The notes beneath the pieces are model-generated. The model was not told the origin of the DNA. It searched no databases and was given only the letters and a program-made list of their open reading frames with translations. 64,000 nucleotides of DNA from Eumeta japonica. Lineage: Eukaryota > Arthropoda > Insecta > Lepidoptera > Psychidae. The DNA is taken from the NCBI GenBank assembly GCA_005406025.1, contig BGZK01001576.1, positions 1 to 64,000 of the forward strand, in the 5' to 3' direction. Positions within the stretch are counted from its first letter, which is position 1. The number at the start of each line of letters is the position of its first letter. The position numbers and the translations under genes are program-made. Positions 1-9,935 of the stretch are shown in pieces.

Positions 1-834
1 TTCTTAAAATATGCACACTGGTTTATTCAACAATATCACTAACTAATGTAGAAAGAAACCACTGTAAGGAAATCCACACTTTGATGATGTAGAAATACAG
101 TTGTACAAGGAAAATGAAAAAACTTGATTTTTTTTGTAACTGGTTTCTCACTGTCTCTTTAACGATTCGTTATAACAAGTGACGTGGGTGAAGGGGCGAA
201 AAAATTATAATTTAAAAAATTGTTATAAATAAGAAATTACTAGTTTGTAAGAGCTAATTTTAACGCTTTTAAAATTTTAAAATAGGAAATGATAACTAAA
301 ATAATATAGAGCTGAAACTATGTCGTCCACCGAACACGTGAATGCGTGTGCTCCCCGCGACAATCGCTCAAAGAATCAATCATAAAATGGGGGCCTCTCC
401 GATGTCGTGTCACTTCGGAGTGGAGATTGTAACATAAATGTGTCCATAAATTATAAAAGCCTAAATAAATTTCTTTAACCTATTAATTTGTAGAGCTGAT
501 TTTCTCAATACACCGTAAAATGTAATATGCCACTAACATTATAATAAATATTAATATTAATGTTAAATTATTTGTTTAAATTATTCTCAATAATTAGCAG
601 TGAACCTAATTTCTTTTGATGTAGTTGCATAATACACTACACTCAAGTATAAAATTGTTCCGATAACTTTCCTGTATATTTAAGCAGATTGTCAATAGAT
701 CATATCTTTTAAGTAAACTTGTATAACGAAATACGTTTTTAACTTCGTAATGTGTATGAGTGACTGCTCTACCGATCGATACAAAAAAGAGCTGATTAGA
801 GCTCTTTTCCTCAAATAGGTACATCGACTGTAAT
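1..834. other. AT-rich DNA, nothing recognised
   Basis: I see no gene, tRNA-like box or repeat here that I can name. A slightly GC-richer patch lies at about 320-420. Short open frames on the minus strand near 606-824 have no recognisable motif and look like chance. Confidence 0.6.
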
Positions 835-2215
835 AAAATGTATTAATATCGGTTAATTTATTTAATAGATATCATTGAAAAAAAATTATCAAAAAGGGTT
901 TTTGTCAAAATTTTGTCAACTGCTATACCGATAAATTCCAAAATACATTTAGTTATTCTCCTTAAAAATACTGTTGATTGTTGCTAAGTGCATTAAAATC
1001 GGTTATTTTTTTTCTAGAGATATAGTTCAAGACAAATTTTTAAAATTTTTTTGTTTAAAATATTTTAAAAACTACTCTACCAATAAATCTGAAACTCTGA
1101 ATAACTGTTATTCTTATAAAAGAAACGTCGGGTCGTCGCAAACTACGTCAAAATCAGCTAATTTGTAAATGAAAAATTAAAAAAAAAGAAAGATTTTTTT
1201 TCAAAATAATATGAGAAATTCTTCGTGAATCGAACTCTGATACTGGGTCATCTTTTTCTGCTTAAAATACTGTATTGAATGCCATAAAACAGATCAAAAT
1301 AAAATGACATGTACAAAAGATATCGTAGTAAAAATATTAAAAGAAATATGATATTGAACTCCCGCAATAAAAATTGATAAACTTTCATAAAATTGGAAAC
1401 TTAGTGTTTTGACTTTCTATTTGAGGGATCACCAGATCTTGATATTTTAGGGTCCTGGAAAATTTTAATTAGTTTGACCATTTTTCGAGTACTGAATGTA
1501 TGTATGTATGAGTGTGTGTTGAAAAAATTTTTATAAAGGGTTTTTTTTTTAAATATTTCTGAAATTACTGTACCGATAAATTTCAAAATTTAATTTGGTC
1601 TTCTACTTAGAAAGAAATATTGATCGTTGCAAAATGCATCAAAATAGATTCGTTTAGTCGAGAATATCGCGAATAATTCTAATAGTATATGGTTCGAATA
1701 AAATATTAACGGAGAATTCGTAAAAAATCTTTTTATCAGAGTAACTATTAAAGTTCTTTTCTGATTGATATTTGGTATCGGTCAAGTTTCTTTGCTTAAA
1801 AAACTTCATCGAATGGTGCATAGCAAATCAAAATCGAACAATATGTTCGATAGATGTTTTAGATTAAAAAAAAATACCGTTTTTATTAAATAAATTTATA
1901 TGATTGAAATCAAAAAGTTGAAAACGTATTAAAAGTATATTTTTGAGCCCAGAGAGCTTGAAAAAGAACAGTAATCGATTTTTGAGATAATATTCAATAA
2001 TTCTCTGCAAGGTATATTTTAGAAATTTTTTAACTTCAAAGTAACAAAAATCAGTGATAATCTATAAATTAAACCATTTTTCTATTTTTTGAGCTGTAAA
2101 AGGTTAAAGACATCTCTTTGAGCTACGATACAACACTATTTTTGAAATCCAAGAGCTCAAAAACACTGATAATATAATATAATATCGGGAGATTTTAGGA
2201 ATGGCCAGCAGGGTC
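835..2215 (+). repeat. Degenerate tandem repeat, unit about 150-190 bp
   Basis: A phrase meaning roughly 'CCGATAAATT...TTGCTAAGTGCAT(C/T)AAAATCGGTT...AGAGATAT' recurs in order. Its ATCAAAATCGG-like core is near 845, 991, 1148, 1291, 1636 and 1826. The spacings are about 150, 157, 143, 345 (roughly two units) and 190. Copies are strongly diverged, so the array is old. From 1900 to 2215 the sequence changes to phrases with 'gagctcaaaaac' and 'tttgagc', which may be the 3' part of the same element. A related-looking stretch lies at 32160-32720. No protein is encoded; the apparent frames at 974-1168 and 1401-1586 fall inside the repeat. The family is not identified. Confidence 0.6.
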
Positions 2216-3430
2216 AACCGTTTTAGCGGTTTTTTTAAAAATATATTAATTTTGTACCATTGCTTTCTTTTTCGCCATTAGTGATAAAGTTAATGTTCAA
2301 AAGATGCTTAATTATCGATTTTAATGCAGTATTAAGGGAAATATGCCATTCAGATGAGATAACTCTTTTGAAACATAGTGTCTAAAGATTTGATGGATAC
2401 CTTTAACGAGTAATTCCTGTAGATGTACAAATGTAAATATGTTAAGGGAATATTCTTAAAGTTATCGGCGTTATTTGCCTCAGTGATTATAGCGAAATCA
2501 CGATTGAAAAAGCATCGATACTACAGCACGGCCTTTTGGTGAACGATAAAATACGTACGTTTAAAAGCTCTTTTTCCGGAAGAGCAAAAAAAATATATAT
2601 GTAAAGTAGCGACAGTAACAATATTATAAAATCGGTCGTAAAAGACGCGGACCGGCCGCGCTGCGGGCAGGTGACTCGCTATGAATTATGCACTCCTTCC
2701 TCGGGCACGAGACAACGGGACTTGTTTTTCTTTTTCTTTTCGTTCCTTTTCCGCCCCCCCCCTCTCCTGTGCCCCACCCCGCTTCTCATTTGCGATTCCT
2801 GAGCTGCGTCCCCGACGTAAGAATTCGTGTCGGAATAATGTAATCCATCTTTCGAGCGTCAAAGTCTTTGATTTTGGAACGGCAAACGTGCACAGGGGAG
2901 TATTTTCTCAGGAGTTGCCGCTCCGTCATGCAATTTTTCACGTTTTGATCCACCGCTAGATTGATGAATCGGAGCAATGTTTCTAGGGGTTAGTTTAGTA
3001 TCCACCGGTGAGCCGTCATCTACGACATGGGACATTTAAATAAAATATATTCCAAATGATTAAACGACTTTAACGATAGATGCTGTTCATGTTACATTAT
3101 AATTTTGAAGTTAAAACCTTTTTAAGCGTACAATGCAAACTTTTTCTGGGCAGTGAACAAATCTGAACCATCGCGCTCTGGTTAGTAACTGTGAATGAGG
3201 CAAATTAGCCGAATTTGATACATAATTATATAGATTGTAGATTATATAGTATCATGGGTATACATATACACACACATGTATATATAGAAAATTTATAACT
3301 TTCCATCTTTTGGGAAATAGGCGTGAATATAATGAACGTACGAGTAAGTATGTCAGAGACCACAGATCTCTACATGGTGCGATCTTTACACACATCTTTT
3401 GCTGCACAGTTATCCATTCATCACTTCATA
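2216..3430. other. Unassigned DNA with a GC/polypyrimidine-rich block at 2640-2990
   Basis: 2216-2640 and 2991-3430 show nothing I can name. The block 2640-2990 is clearly GC-richer than its surroundings and contains a long polypyrimidine run (about 2718-2775, with a run of C at 2752-2762). It could be a regulatory element or part of an old transposon. The 92-codon frame starting at 2681 runs through the polypyrimidine tract, has biased composition and no known domain, so I do not call it a gene. Confidence 0.35.
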
Positions 3431-3574
3431 CAATTTGAGTCTTCTTAAATACGCCGATATGATCAGCAGGTAAATATGGTAAAGCTATGCTGTGGTCAAC
3501 TTGGTCGCAGCTGCGAAATGGGACAGCTCGAAGTTTCCGTTGTTGCATTTCCTTCAGTGAATGAAAAGTCCCAT

Positions 3575-3780
3575 GGTCCACCCTCTCTTCATCACCCACC
3601 TTCCTTCGCCGTCTTCCGCCGCTATTCCTCATTCAACTCACTCCTTTCTTCAATATCCTATTCTTACCCAAAAGATCAATACTGGTCACTAAACTGTGGT
3701 TTCGCGTCTGCATGGATGGAAGTGATCACCTATTCTACGATGGCTTGCGTACTGGTTTGCCCGTCAATGAAAAAAATTTG
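3575..3780 (+). mobile_element. 3' tail of a lepidopteran-type LINE (diverged)
   Basis: The stretch ends with 'GGAAGTGATCACCTATTC', then 'GGCTTGCGTACTGGTTTGCCC' (split here around its middle), then an A-rich end near 3768-3776. This follows the order of the common lepidopteran LINE 3' tail (GGCGGTGATCGC..., then CGTATGCTCGTTTGCC, then poly(A)), which I know from memory. A better copy is at 34190-34325. Only the tail is present; no reverse transcriptase is visible upstream. The pyrimidine-rich 'CACCCACCTTCCTTC' part also resembles the region upstream of the 34-kb copy. Confidence 0.5.
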
Positions 3781-4104
3781 AATTTTTAGTGCAACTTTTT
3801 TCGACTCTATAATCGTACACATTTTCTTTATAAATTTATTTTGTAGTCTACTTTCATTCATCATTTCCAGACAATCATAGCTGGGTATTGATTAACTTAG
3901 ACTCGCTGGCTAATATCAGAAATTAAATTATTTAATGATATTTATTTTTTTTTGCTTTCATATGCCACTTTTGAGCAAATACTAGTACTATTTGGCCATG
4001 ATTTAAAGAACAGTCAATAAAAAAATCTAGTTGAAAACATCAACTTAAAGTTAAAAGAAGTTATGAAGTTGTTTGATACTTGAATAGCCGAGCCATAAAG
4101 AAAT

Positions 4105-4587
4105 TCATAAAAATATTTTTTTAACTTGAAATATACAGTTGTTGATACCATAAAATAGTAAAATTCTGTTATTATTTCGTATAATAATTATTTCAAATTG
4201 TAAGCAAATATATAAATTGACTGTAGCGTCAATGCCGTGGTATCGGTGATTAGTGTATCGACCGCAATATATTGATGAGCTCGCGATACAAATAACAGTA
4301 CTTCCTGCCTCCTTAACAACGGGATATAAGGGCTTCCCGGTCACAGGGACCTTTGTTTTGTTTTCATTAACGCTATATTCATTTTTTCTCAATATACCAA
4401 TGGTGGTTTTAGAGGGAGGCGAAGACCAGGGGGGGAGGCGTTCATTACAGTTAGGATCTTCGTGGACTGAGTCTTTGTCTTTTTGTAATGTTATTGTTAT
4501 TCTAATGAAATTAGAAACTGTCCTGGATGAAATATTTTTTTTCATATAAATAGTAATGGATCTGATAGTATTATAAATTACATGCAA
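4105..4587 (-). other. Unidentified 160-codon open frame
   Basis: This is one of three frames of about 160 codons outside the satellite, in DNA where stops are frequent. The middle (roughly residues 45-120) has ordinary coding-like composition, with charged residues, prolines and the phrase 'TGKPLYPVVKEAGSTV'. Both ends are dominated by I, N, F and Y and look like translated AT-rich DNA. Part of the opposite strand is also open (98 codons). I recognise no domain. It may hold an exon or a transposon remnant at about 4230-4480, or be chance. A possible acceptor-like run precedes the coding-like part on the minus strand, but I cannot define an exon. Confidence 0.2.
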
Positions 4588-6160
4588 CGAGAAGAACTTA
4601 GAGTGAGTTATTATATTATGAAATCAAACATGAAACGTTCATTGTATAGATTTTTTTGACGAAGGAGTTACCGTTTTATCAATAATTGTGTTCCTTTTTT
4701 TAACATTATTTAATGCATCATTAAATAATGTTAAAATCATTATTAAAAATGCTGAATACTAAATTTTGCAATAATTAGAAGTTTTAGTGGACAAAGGATA
4801 TTAATTTTCGTTTTTGCTATGATTTAGTTATTTGAATGTATAAATGTTGTTTTTTATCACGTACATGATAATCAAAATAAGGACAATTATTTAATAGAGA
4901 AAGTAAATTCCATCAGCATCAACTTACAGGTAACACACAAGTATGGGCTCATATTTTATTTCCATAAGAGGATTAATAGAAGCTATCTTTTGGCTTTAAT
5001 TTAGATGTGATACTTATAATTTACAATGCCTTAGTAAAATGAGTAAATTTTACCAAAAAATGGCTGACAAACAACATATATGCGTAAGCTTATCGAGTGA
5101 TCGATAAGTCGGATGATCTCAAGTCCTCTCGATTTAAAAGGAAGTAATCCAATAGTATCTTTATTAAGAATTAATTCACAATGCGATTACAAAATCAGCA
5201 AAGCCATAGGCCACGGCTTGCGCACGCATTATCACTTCAGTAACCGGAATGATGAGTTAGAACTTGCAGTTTACGTAATTTTGCACTTCTGTAGAGATTA
5301 AATTTAGGTACAGAATATCATAACTATCGTTAAGTAGATAGCTATGTTGCAATTGAAATTTAACTTCTAATTTCAACAGTTTTACACCTAAAATTATTTT
5401 AGCTGTAATTTTTTTCGGAATAAAAAGTGACCTAGGTATAACTCTTGAAAAGATGTTTCTACTATCAATAAAAGTTTCGACAAAATCGTTTTAGCGATTT
5501 CGAAAATATGTCAATGGATAGACAGACACAAATTTTAAAAATGATTTTCTTAGGTTTTAGTGATGTGAAAATAATTGTATAAGCCATTATTTCGAACACA
5601 TATTTCAATTTAATTTAAGTTTTTCTAAATAAATATAGAAATTCCTTTCACGGCAGCTTCTTGAAACCCAGAAAAAAATTAATAAAAACGTCACTAATTG
5701 AGCTTCGCTTCAACAGAGATTTAAAGGTTGTCAGCCCTAAATTTTTTCTTGTGATTCTAGATTTTTATGAAATAATTTTTCCTAATTTGGGTCTGAATAA
5801 AATCACTTATAACTTTAAGCCTTCAAATTCGTGACTAGAATGCAGGATTTTACAGCTGACAACACCTGCTTAGGATGTTAGAAACAGTTAGATTGAGTTG
5901 TTGATGCGTCATTCATAATCAGAAAATAAATTTGTTAAAGACATAGACGCTTTACGTGTTATTTGGAAATTACATTTGTCTTTTCTATCATTCATTTGTA
6001 CAATTAAATCGGCGACCGTTGAACAGTTAGTAACGTGAAGATAGTCGAGCATATGAAACATTTTTTTTTTAATTATAACATTTACAATCACTTATTAATA
6101 AAGTCCGTTGTATATTTTAATATGCTTGTATTTAACGAATCGTCTAATTTTGATCAGAAC
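4588..6160. other. AT-rich DNA, mostly unassigned
   Basis: The only clear structures are the hairpin at 4698-4736, listed separately, and a short palindrome at 5090-5109 (CTTATCGA / TCGATAAG) that includes DREF-like TATCGA sites. Near 5450-5540 the phrase 'CGTTTTAGCGATTTCG...GGATAGACAGACAC' resembles the 'ATCGGTTCAGC...GACAGAC' segments of dispersed insect repeats. No gene is seen. Confidence 0.4.
4698..4736. repeat. Perfect inverted repeat (18-bp stem)
   Basis: TTTTAACATTATTTAATG (4698-4715) is followed by the loop CAT and the exact reverse complement (4719-4736). It is entirely AT-rich. It could be a tiny MITE remnant, a cruciform-prone site or a transcribed hairpin. No neighbouring gene explains it. 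Confidence 0.85.
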
Positions 6161-7400
6161 GGTAACGGATTTCCTTAAATCGTTTAAGGCATCCATTCGT
6201 TATGGTGCATCGAAGTGAACCGGCCGCATGAACTGATTGCGAGTCCCGCTACGACCGACAGTTACAACAACGCGTAAGCTGTTTAATGGGAGCAATCAGT
6301 TTGTAGCTTGATCTAGCTAATGATATATTACATCAATTTTACCTCGATTCCTAACCTGAGATAGACGAGGTAATTTTCGTAACACTAAGGTTTTTGGAAA
6401 TATTTGTGGAGTTTAATGTTGTTATTTCAAAATTGTGCCTATATTGTCATCTCCATAATATAAATCAAGCATTTGGGATTATTCGTGGAATTAAGTTGAA
6501 ATTTTTAAATCCGTGAAAACATGACAAATAATAAAACTACTATGAAACTATTGAAGTACTCATTATTAATCATTTATATTTGAAAATCCAGTTGATATTA
6601 AATTTAAGCTATTATAAGCTAAAAAGACTATAAACTTTATAATAAATTTTCATTAAAAGAGGACGCATATAAATAAAAAAAAGTTCTCACTCATTTTTTT
6701 ATTCTTACATTTAATTTTAGACATGCACTAAAATTAAATGTAAGAATATATAAAAATTCATATATAGTTCACATACAGTTCTCATACAGGATGGAATCGA
6801 TCAAGCATCTTTTCGCAAATATTCATAATTCCCTCCTTTTTTATAATCACTTTACCAAAGCAACTGTAACAAACACATGTCATAGAAAATGTGTTTATAA
6901 ATAACATAAATTAATAAAGAAAAAACCCTGCTCGGCGAGTGGAAGCGTAGACGCGCGAGGTCAGCATGAGACGAGGTGAAGGTCGCCGAAGGTATTATTA
7001 TATTAGCCTCTTATTTTTCACATGAATTCCACTTTCCTGTAAATAAACAAGGCAAATTATCGCGTAAATGTTACTTCACACTACTTACGGACTCGCAGGC
7101 AGCAATGTCTCCTCTGCAAACCCCCAACAATGAATCATGTTTGCATATTTTATTGTAGTGAAAGGCATTGTTAATAAACAGTTAAACATTAATCACACAC
7201 TATCTTAGTTTTAAAAATACCAATATCGTAAACGTAACACTTTATAACAAAATTGTTAAATCTATCAAGCCGCGCATCCCGTCGTTGACTGCGCGCAGAA
7301 GGGTTGACGTGCGGTGATGCATTGTTGGTACGCTCGCGTCCAGCCTCGGGTGACGTGGAGAGCTGGTGGAGTTGGGGTTGCGCATGACTTAAGGTTGGAT
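6161..7400. other. Unassigned DNA with small GC-rich patches
   Basis: Patches at about 6170-6300 and 7260-7400 are GC-richer than their flanks and unlike the surrounding repeats. They have the look of conserved non-coding or regulatory DNA, but nothing in them proves that. The 89-codon minus-strand frame over 7189-7458 crosses the second patch and has no recognisable domain. The perfect hairpin at 6701-6747 is listed separately. Confidence 0.3.
6701..6747. repeat. Perfect hairpin, 20-bp stem and 7-nt loop
   Basis: ATTCTTACATTTAATTTTAG at 6701-6720 is followed by ACATGCA and then the exact reverse complement at 6728-6747. A stem this long with no mismatch is unlikely by chance even in AT-rich DNA. 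It may be a recent short foldback element or a replication-slippage product. It is shorter than a typical miRNA precursor and lacks the usual mismatched stem. Confidence 0.85.
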
Positions 7401-7401
7401 G

Positions 7402-9328
7402 TACACTGAAAAAAATTTGGTTGCTTCTGACAAAATTGTGATTCCCATGATCAAGCATTTTGACTCAATACGAGCCTAAAAAGATCTCGATAAAATGATT
7501 TTGGTCGATTATCATTATTTAATTGGCTAGTCAACTCTATAGCTCTCATTATTATTCGTTAACTAAGGCAATTAAGAACTCATTCACTATGAATATGAAA
7601 AATGGCTATACCAACTAATACATCTTATCAAATTCAATTACTATTTGGTCAATATCAACAGGAAAATGATCATAATAACTAATTTACTTTAATAAATTCT
7701 AAAACTGTGATGAGTATCAACACAGAAATAATTATAGTAACTGATTGAGCATAATAAATTCAATTTAAAATTTGTTACATTTGAACCCTAAATTTTTTAT
7801 TATAATCAAATTCATTTACTTGCATCAATCACAAAATTTGTTTAATGCTACTTGATAACATTATAATGACAACTAAGTCGATCTTATTTAAATCCACTAA
7901 TAGCCTTTCCCACCATCTCCTCATAATCTGATATTTAAAAAAAAATCACTTTTAAAAATAGCTTTACGTTCCGCGTACTCATTTTAACAGTAATTAGGGC
8001 TAAAGACCGTTAAAAGGAAGACGTGAACCACAAAACTAATTTTTAAAGTGACTTTTTGTTAAATGTCAGTTTAAAAGGAAGGAAGAGGCCCTAAGAAATA
8101 TTTTCTTTCACTGACTAAGTCCCGTTTTAATAAATTGCTCTCAAATCTGAGAATGCCTATGAATTCACATATGAGGGGTTGTCTTGTAGTTCAAGTTCAA
8201 TCACCTGAAACGCCCAGTTTATGTGTATCACATTTAAGAGTGAATTAACTACCACATTTTAATTAGGACAGCACTACCAGTGCTAACTCAAACGCGGTCT
8301 CAAAGTAGAGTATGATTTATTAATACCAGCTTAAGACATTTTATTCACTTGGAAAATTAGTGCTAGCGTGGCGCGCTACTCCACCCGCAACCAGCGTTCG
8401 CCGTGGTTTCCATGGCCGTGTGTTGTGCTATATTTTAAAAAAGTATTACAACAAATCTAAAATATTAATGAATTGTAGAAAGTAACAACTTCTGTGCTGT
8501 GTTTGGTTCGTTCTAAGGTTCCTTATACTTTCCTTATACTTGGTCTTCAATATCAACACTAACCAACAATACCACAACTATCTTATTCGCTGATGCAAGT
8601 ACGTCTGACTTTTCGCTAGTAATCCATATAATAAGTGAAAATAACAAAGAAATCATGAACAAAATAAAGCAATTTAAACTCGAACGACAAATAAACGACT
8701 CTTCCTGTAACTATTGACTAAGAATCTGCTCTAGATTTGTTCTATGGGCTTCACCTCCAGCCCCTGCGCCGGCCTTGAGTTGAGGCGGGAAGAGCAGTCA
8801 CTTATTTCAATTGATTAATTGATTATTCGTCTCAACTAATATGAAAATCGTTTTAAATACTATCAGTAGAATCTAATATTTAATTAATAATTAATCTAAT
8901 AATCTTAAGTATTAAAGGTGATGACTTTATCTTTCTTGTTTTAAAAATTATAAGTATATTAATTGCTGTAATTAGCAGGTATTTGGTAAATCATATACGA
9001 TAAATTTACTAGTTTAACGATGAAAAGAATTAAAACTATTAATTTATATAATTATTTCATTTAATTTATTCTGAATTTATTTAATTTATATATCTCTACA
9101 AGTTAACTAAGTAAAACTGATCAAATTATGCAAGGAAGTAATAATGGTAGAAACAATGTATAAGCTTGTTAGAATTAATGTGGTGCCTACATTGTTGGTT
9201 CAATTACAAATGAACTTGTTATAACGAATCAGCTTTCTTTGATATTCACAATTTCACAGTTGTTTTAATTAATCTAACGTCAACGAAGAGAAAATCTGTC
9301 TTAGATAGTCTTAATTTTTTAGAGTGTA
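7402..9328. mobile_element. Candidate DNA transposon of about 1.9 kb, non-autonomous
   Basis: TACACTGAAAAAAATT at 7402-7417 and the reverse complement of 9313-9328 (TACACTCTAAAAAATT) match at 14 of 16 positions and would form terminal inverted repeats. The interior is very AT-rich with many 'aattaatcat'-like phrases and no coding frame. That is typical of long non-autonomous elements whose ends read CACTGAAAAAAA. A separate hairpin element lies inside (7902-8092), and a GC-richer piece at 8365-8420 and 8700-8790 may be further inserted DNA. I see no clear target-site duplication. The two ends could instead be unrelated matches in A-rich DNA. Confidence 0.35.
7902..8092. repeat. Imperfect long hairpin (foldback or MITE-like), about 190 bp
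   Basis: Arm 7902-7990 pairs with the reverse complement of 8008-8092. Shared blocks are GCCTCTTCC/GCCTTTCCC at the outer ends, AAAA(A)TCACTTT(T)AAAAAT in the middle, and TTTACGTTC..CGTACTC.TTTTAAC against TTCACGTCTTCCTTTTAAC near the loop. The loop is about 7991-8007. The divergence suggests an old copy. It sits inside the 7.4-9.3 kb candidate element. No coding capacity. Confidence 0.55.
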
Positions 9329-9714
9329 GTGAATTTACACGTTCATGTTCTGACTTATTTTTCTCAGAAACGGCTACGTCAAAGACTATTCTTTGGAAAA
9401 GTTGTTCTAAGAAAGAACGAGATTATGAGAGTTTGCGGAAATACGCATGATTGATTCAATACGGTATATCAGTGGCTTTAAAACTCGATAACTAGAGGGT
9501 CGATTGAGTTGAAGTTTTGCCATAATATTGTATTCAAATATGAGCGAGTTTTCATTGTATCTACTAGCATTTCTACCGACTTTATCTGCGTATTTGTATT
9601 TTGTACTTATCCTACTACACGATTCTAAAAATTCTTTCATTCATTGAAAGCTGGAGTAATGTAGCCTACATTTTATTGTCAAATCAGCCTTTTCCTCTGT
9701 TTTATTCAAATCAA
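9329..9714. other. Unassigned AT-rich DNA
   Basis: No recognisable gene or repeat. Short frames on both strands over 9407-9640 and 9601-9700 have no domain. Confidence 0.5.
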
Positions 9715-9935
9715 AACCACGATCTTGAGCGGTATCGGAATTCAAAGTGGGACCGAGGGCAAAGCCAAGTACCGAGAGCGAGATCGAAACTGAGGACGGA
9801 ACCAAAGTGTGGGACTGGGATTAGAAGCAAAGGCCCGAAAATTAGAATCGAAATTAAGAACAAAAGAATCAGAATAGATAAAATTCTAGATTAGAATTGA
9901 TAAGGGAACGAGATCGGGAACGACAGCAAAATCGA
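9715..9935 (+). repeat. Cryptic minisatellite of the 'GGGACCGAAATCGG' family
   Basis: The stretch is an imperfect run of phrases such as 'ATCGGAATTCAAAGTGGGACC', 'GAGATCGAAACTGAGGAC', 'GGAACC', 'GTGGGACTGGGATTAGAAGC' and 'GAGATCGGGAACG'. It ends with 'AAAATGAAGG...TTCTACGCC', which resembles the 3' flank of other copies. The same purine-rich motif occurs on one strand or the other at 22640, 28437, 37070, 37530, 43925, 44084, 50455, 58756 and 63095. It behaves like an internally expandable segment of an RTE-like repeat. The open frame at 9601-9894 is a by-product of the low-complexity sequence. Confidence 0.55.

Noticed and set aside
2681..2959. 92-codon plus-strand protein
   Set aside because: The composition is driven by a polypyrimidine tract (runs of F, S, P); there is no domain and an overlapping minus frame is also open.
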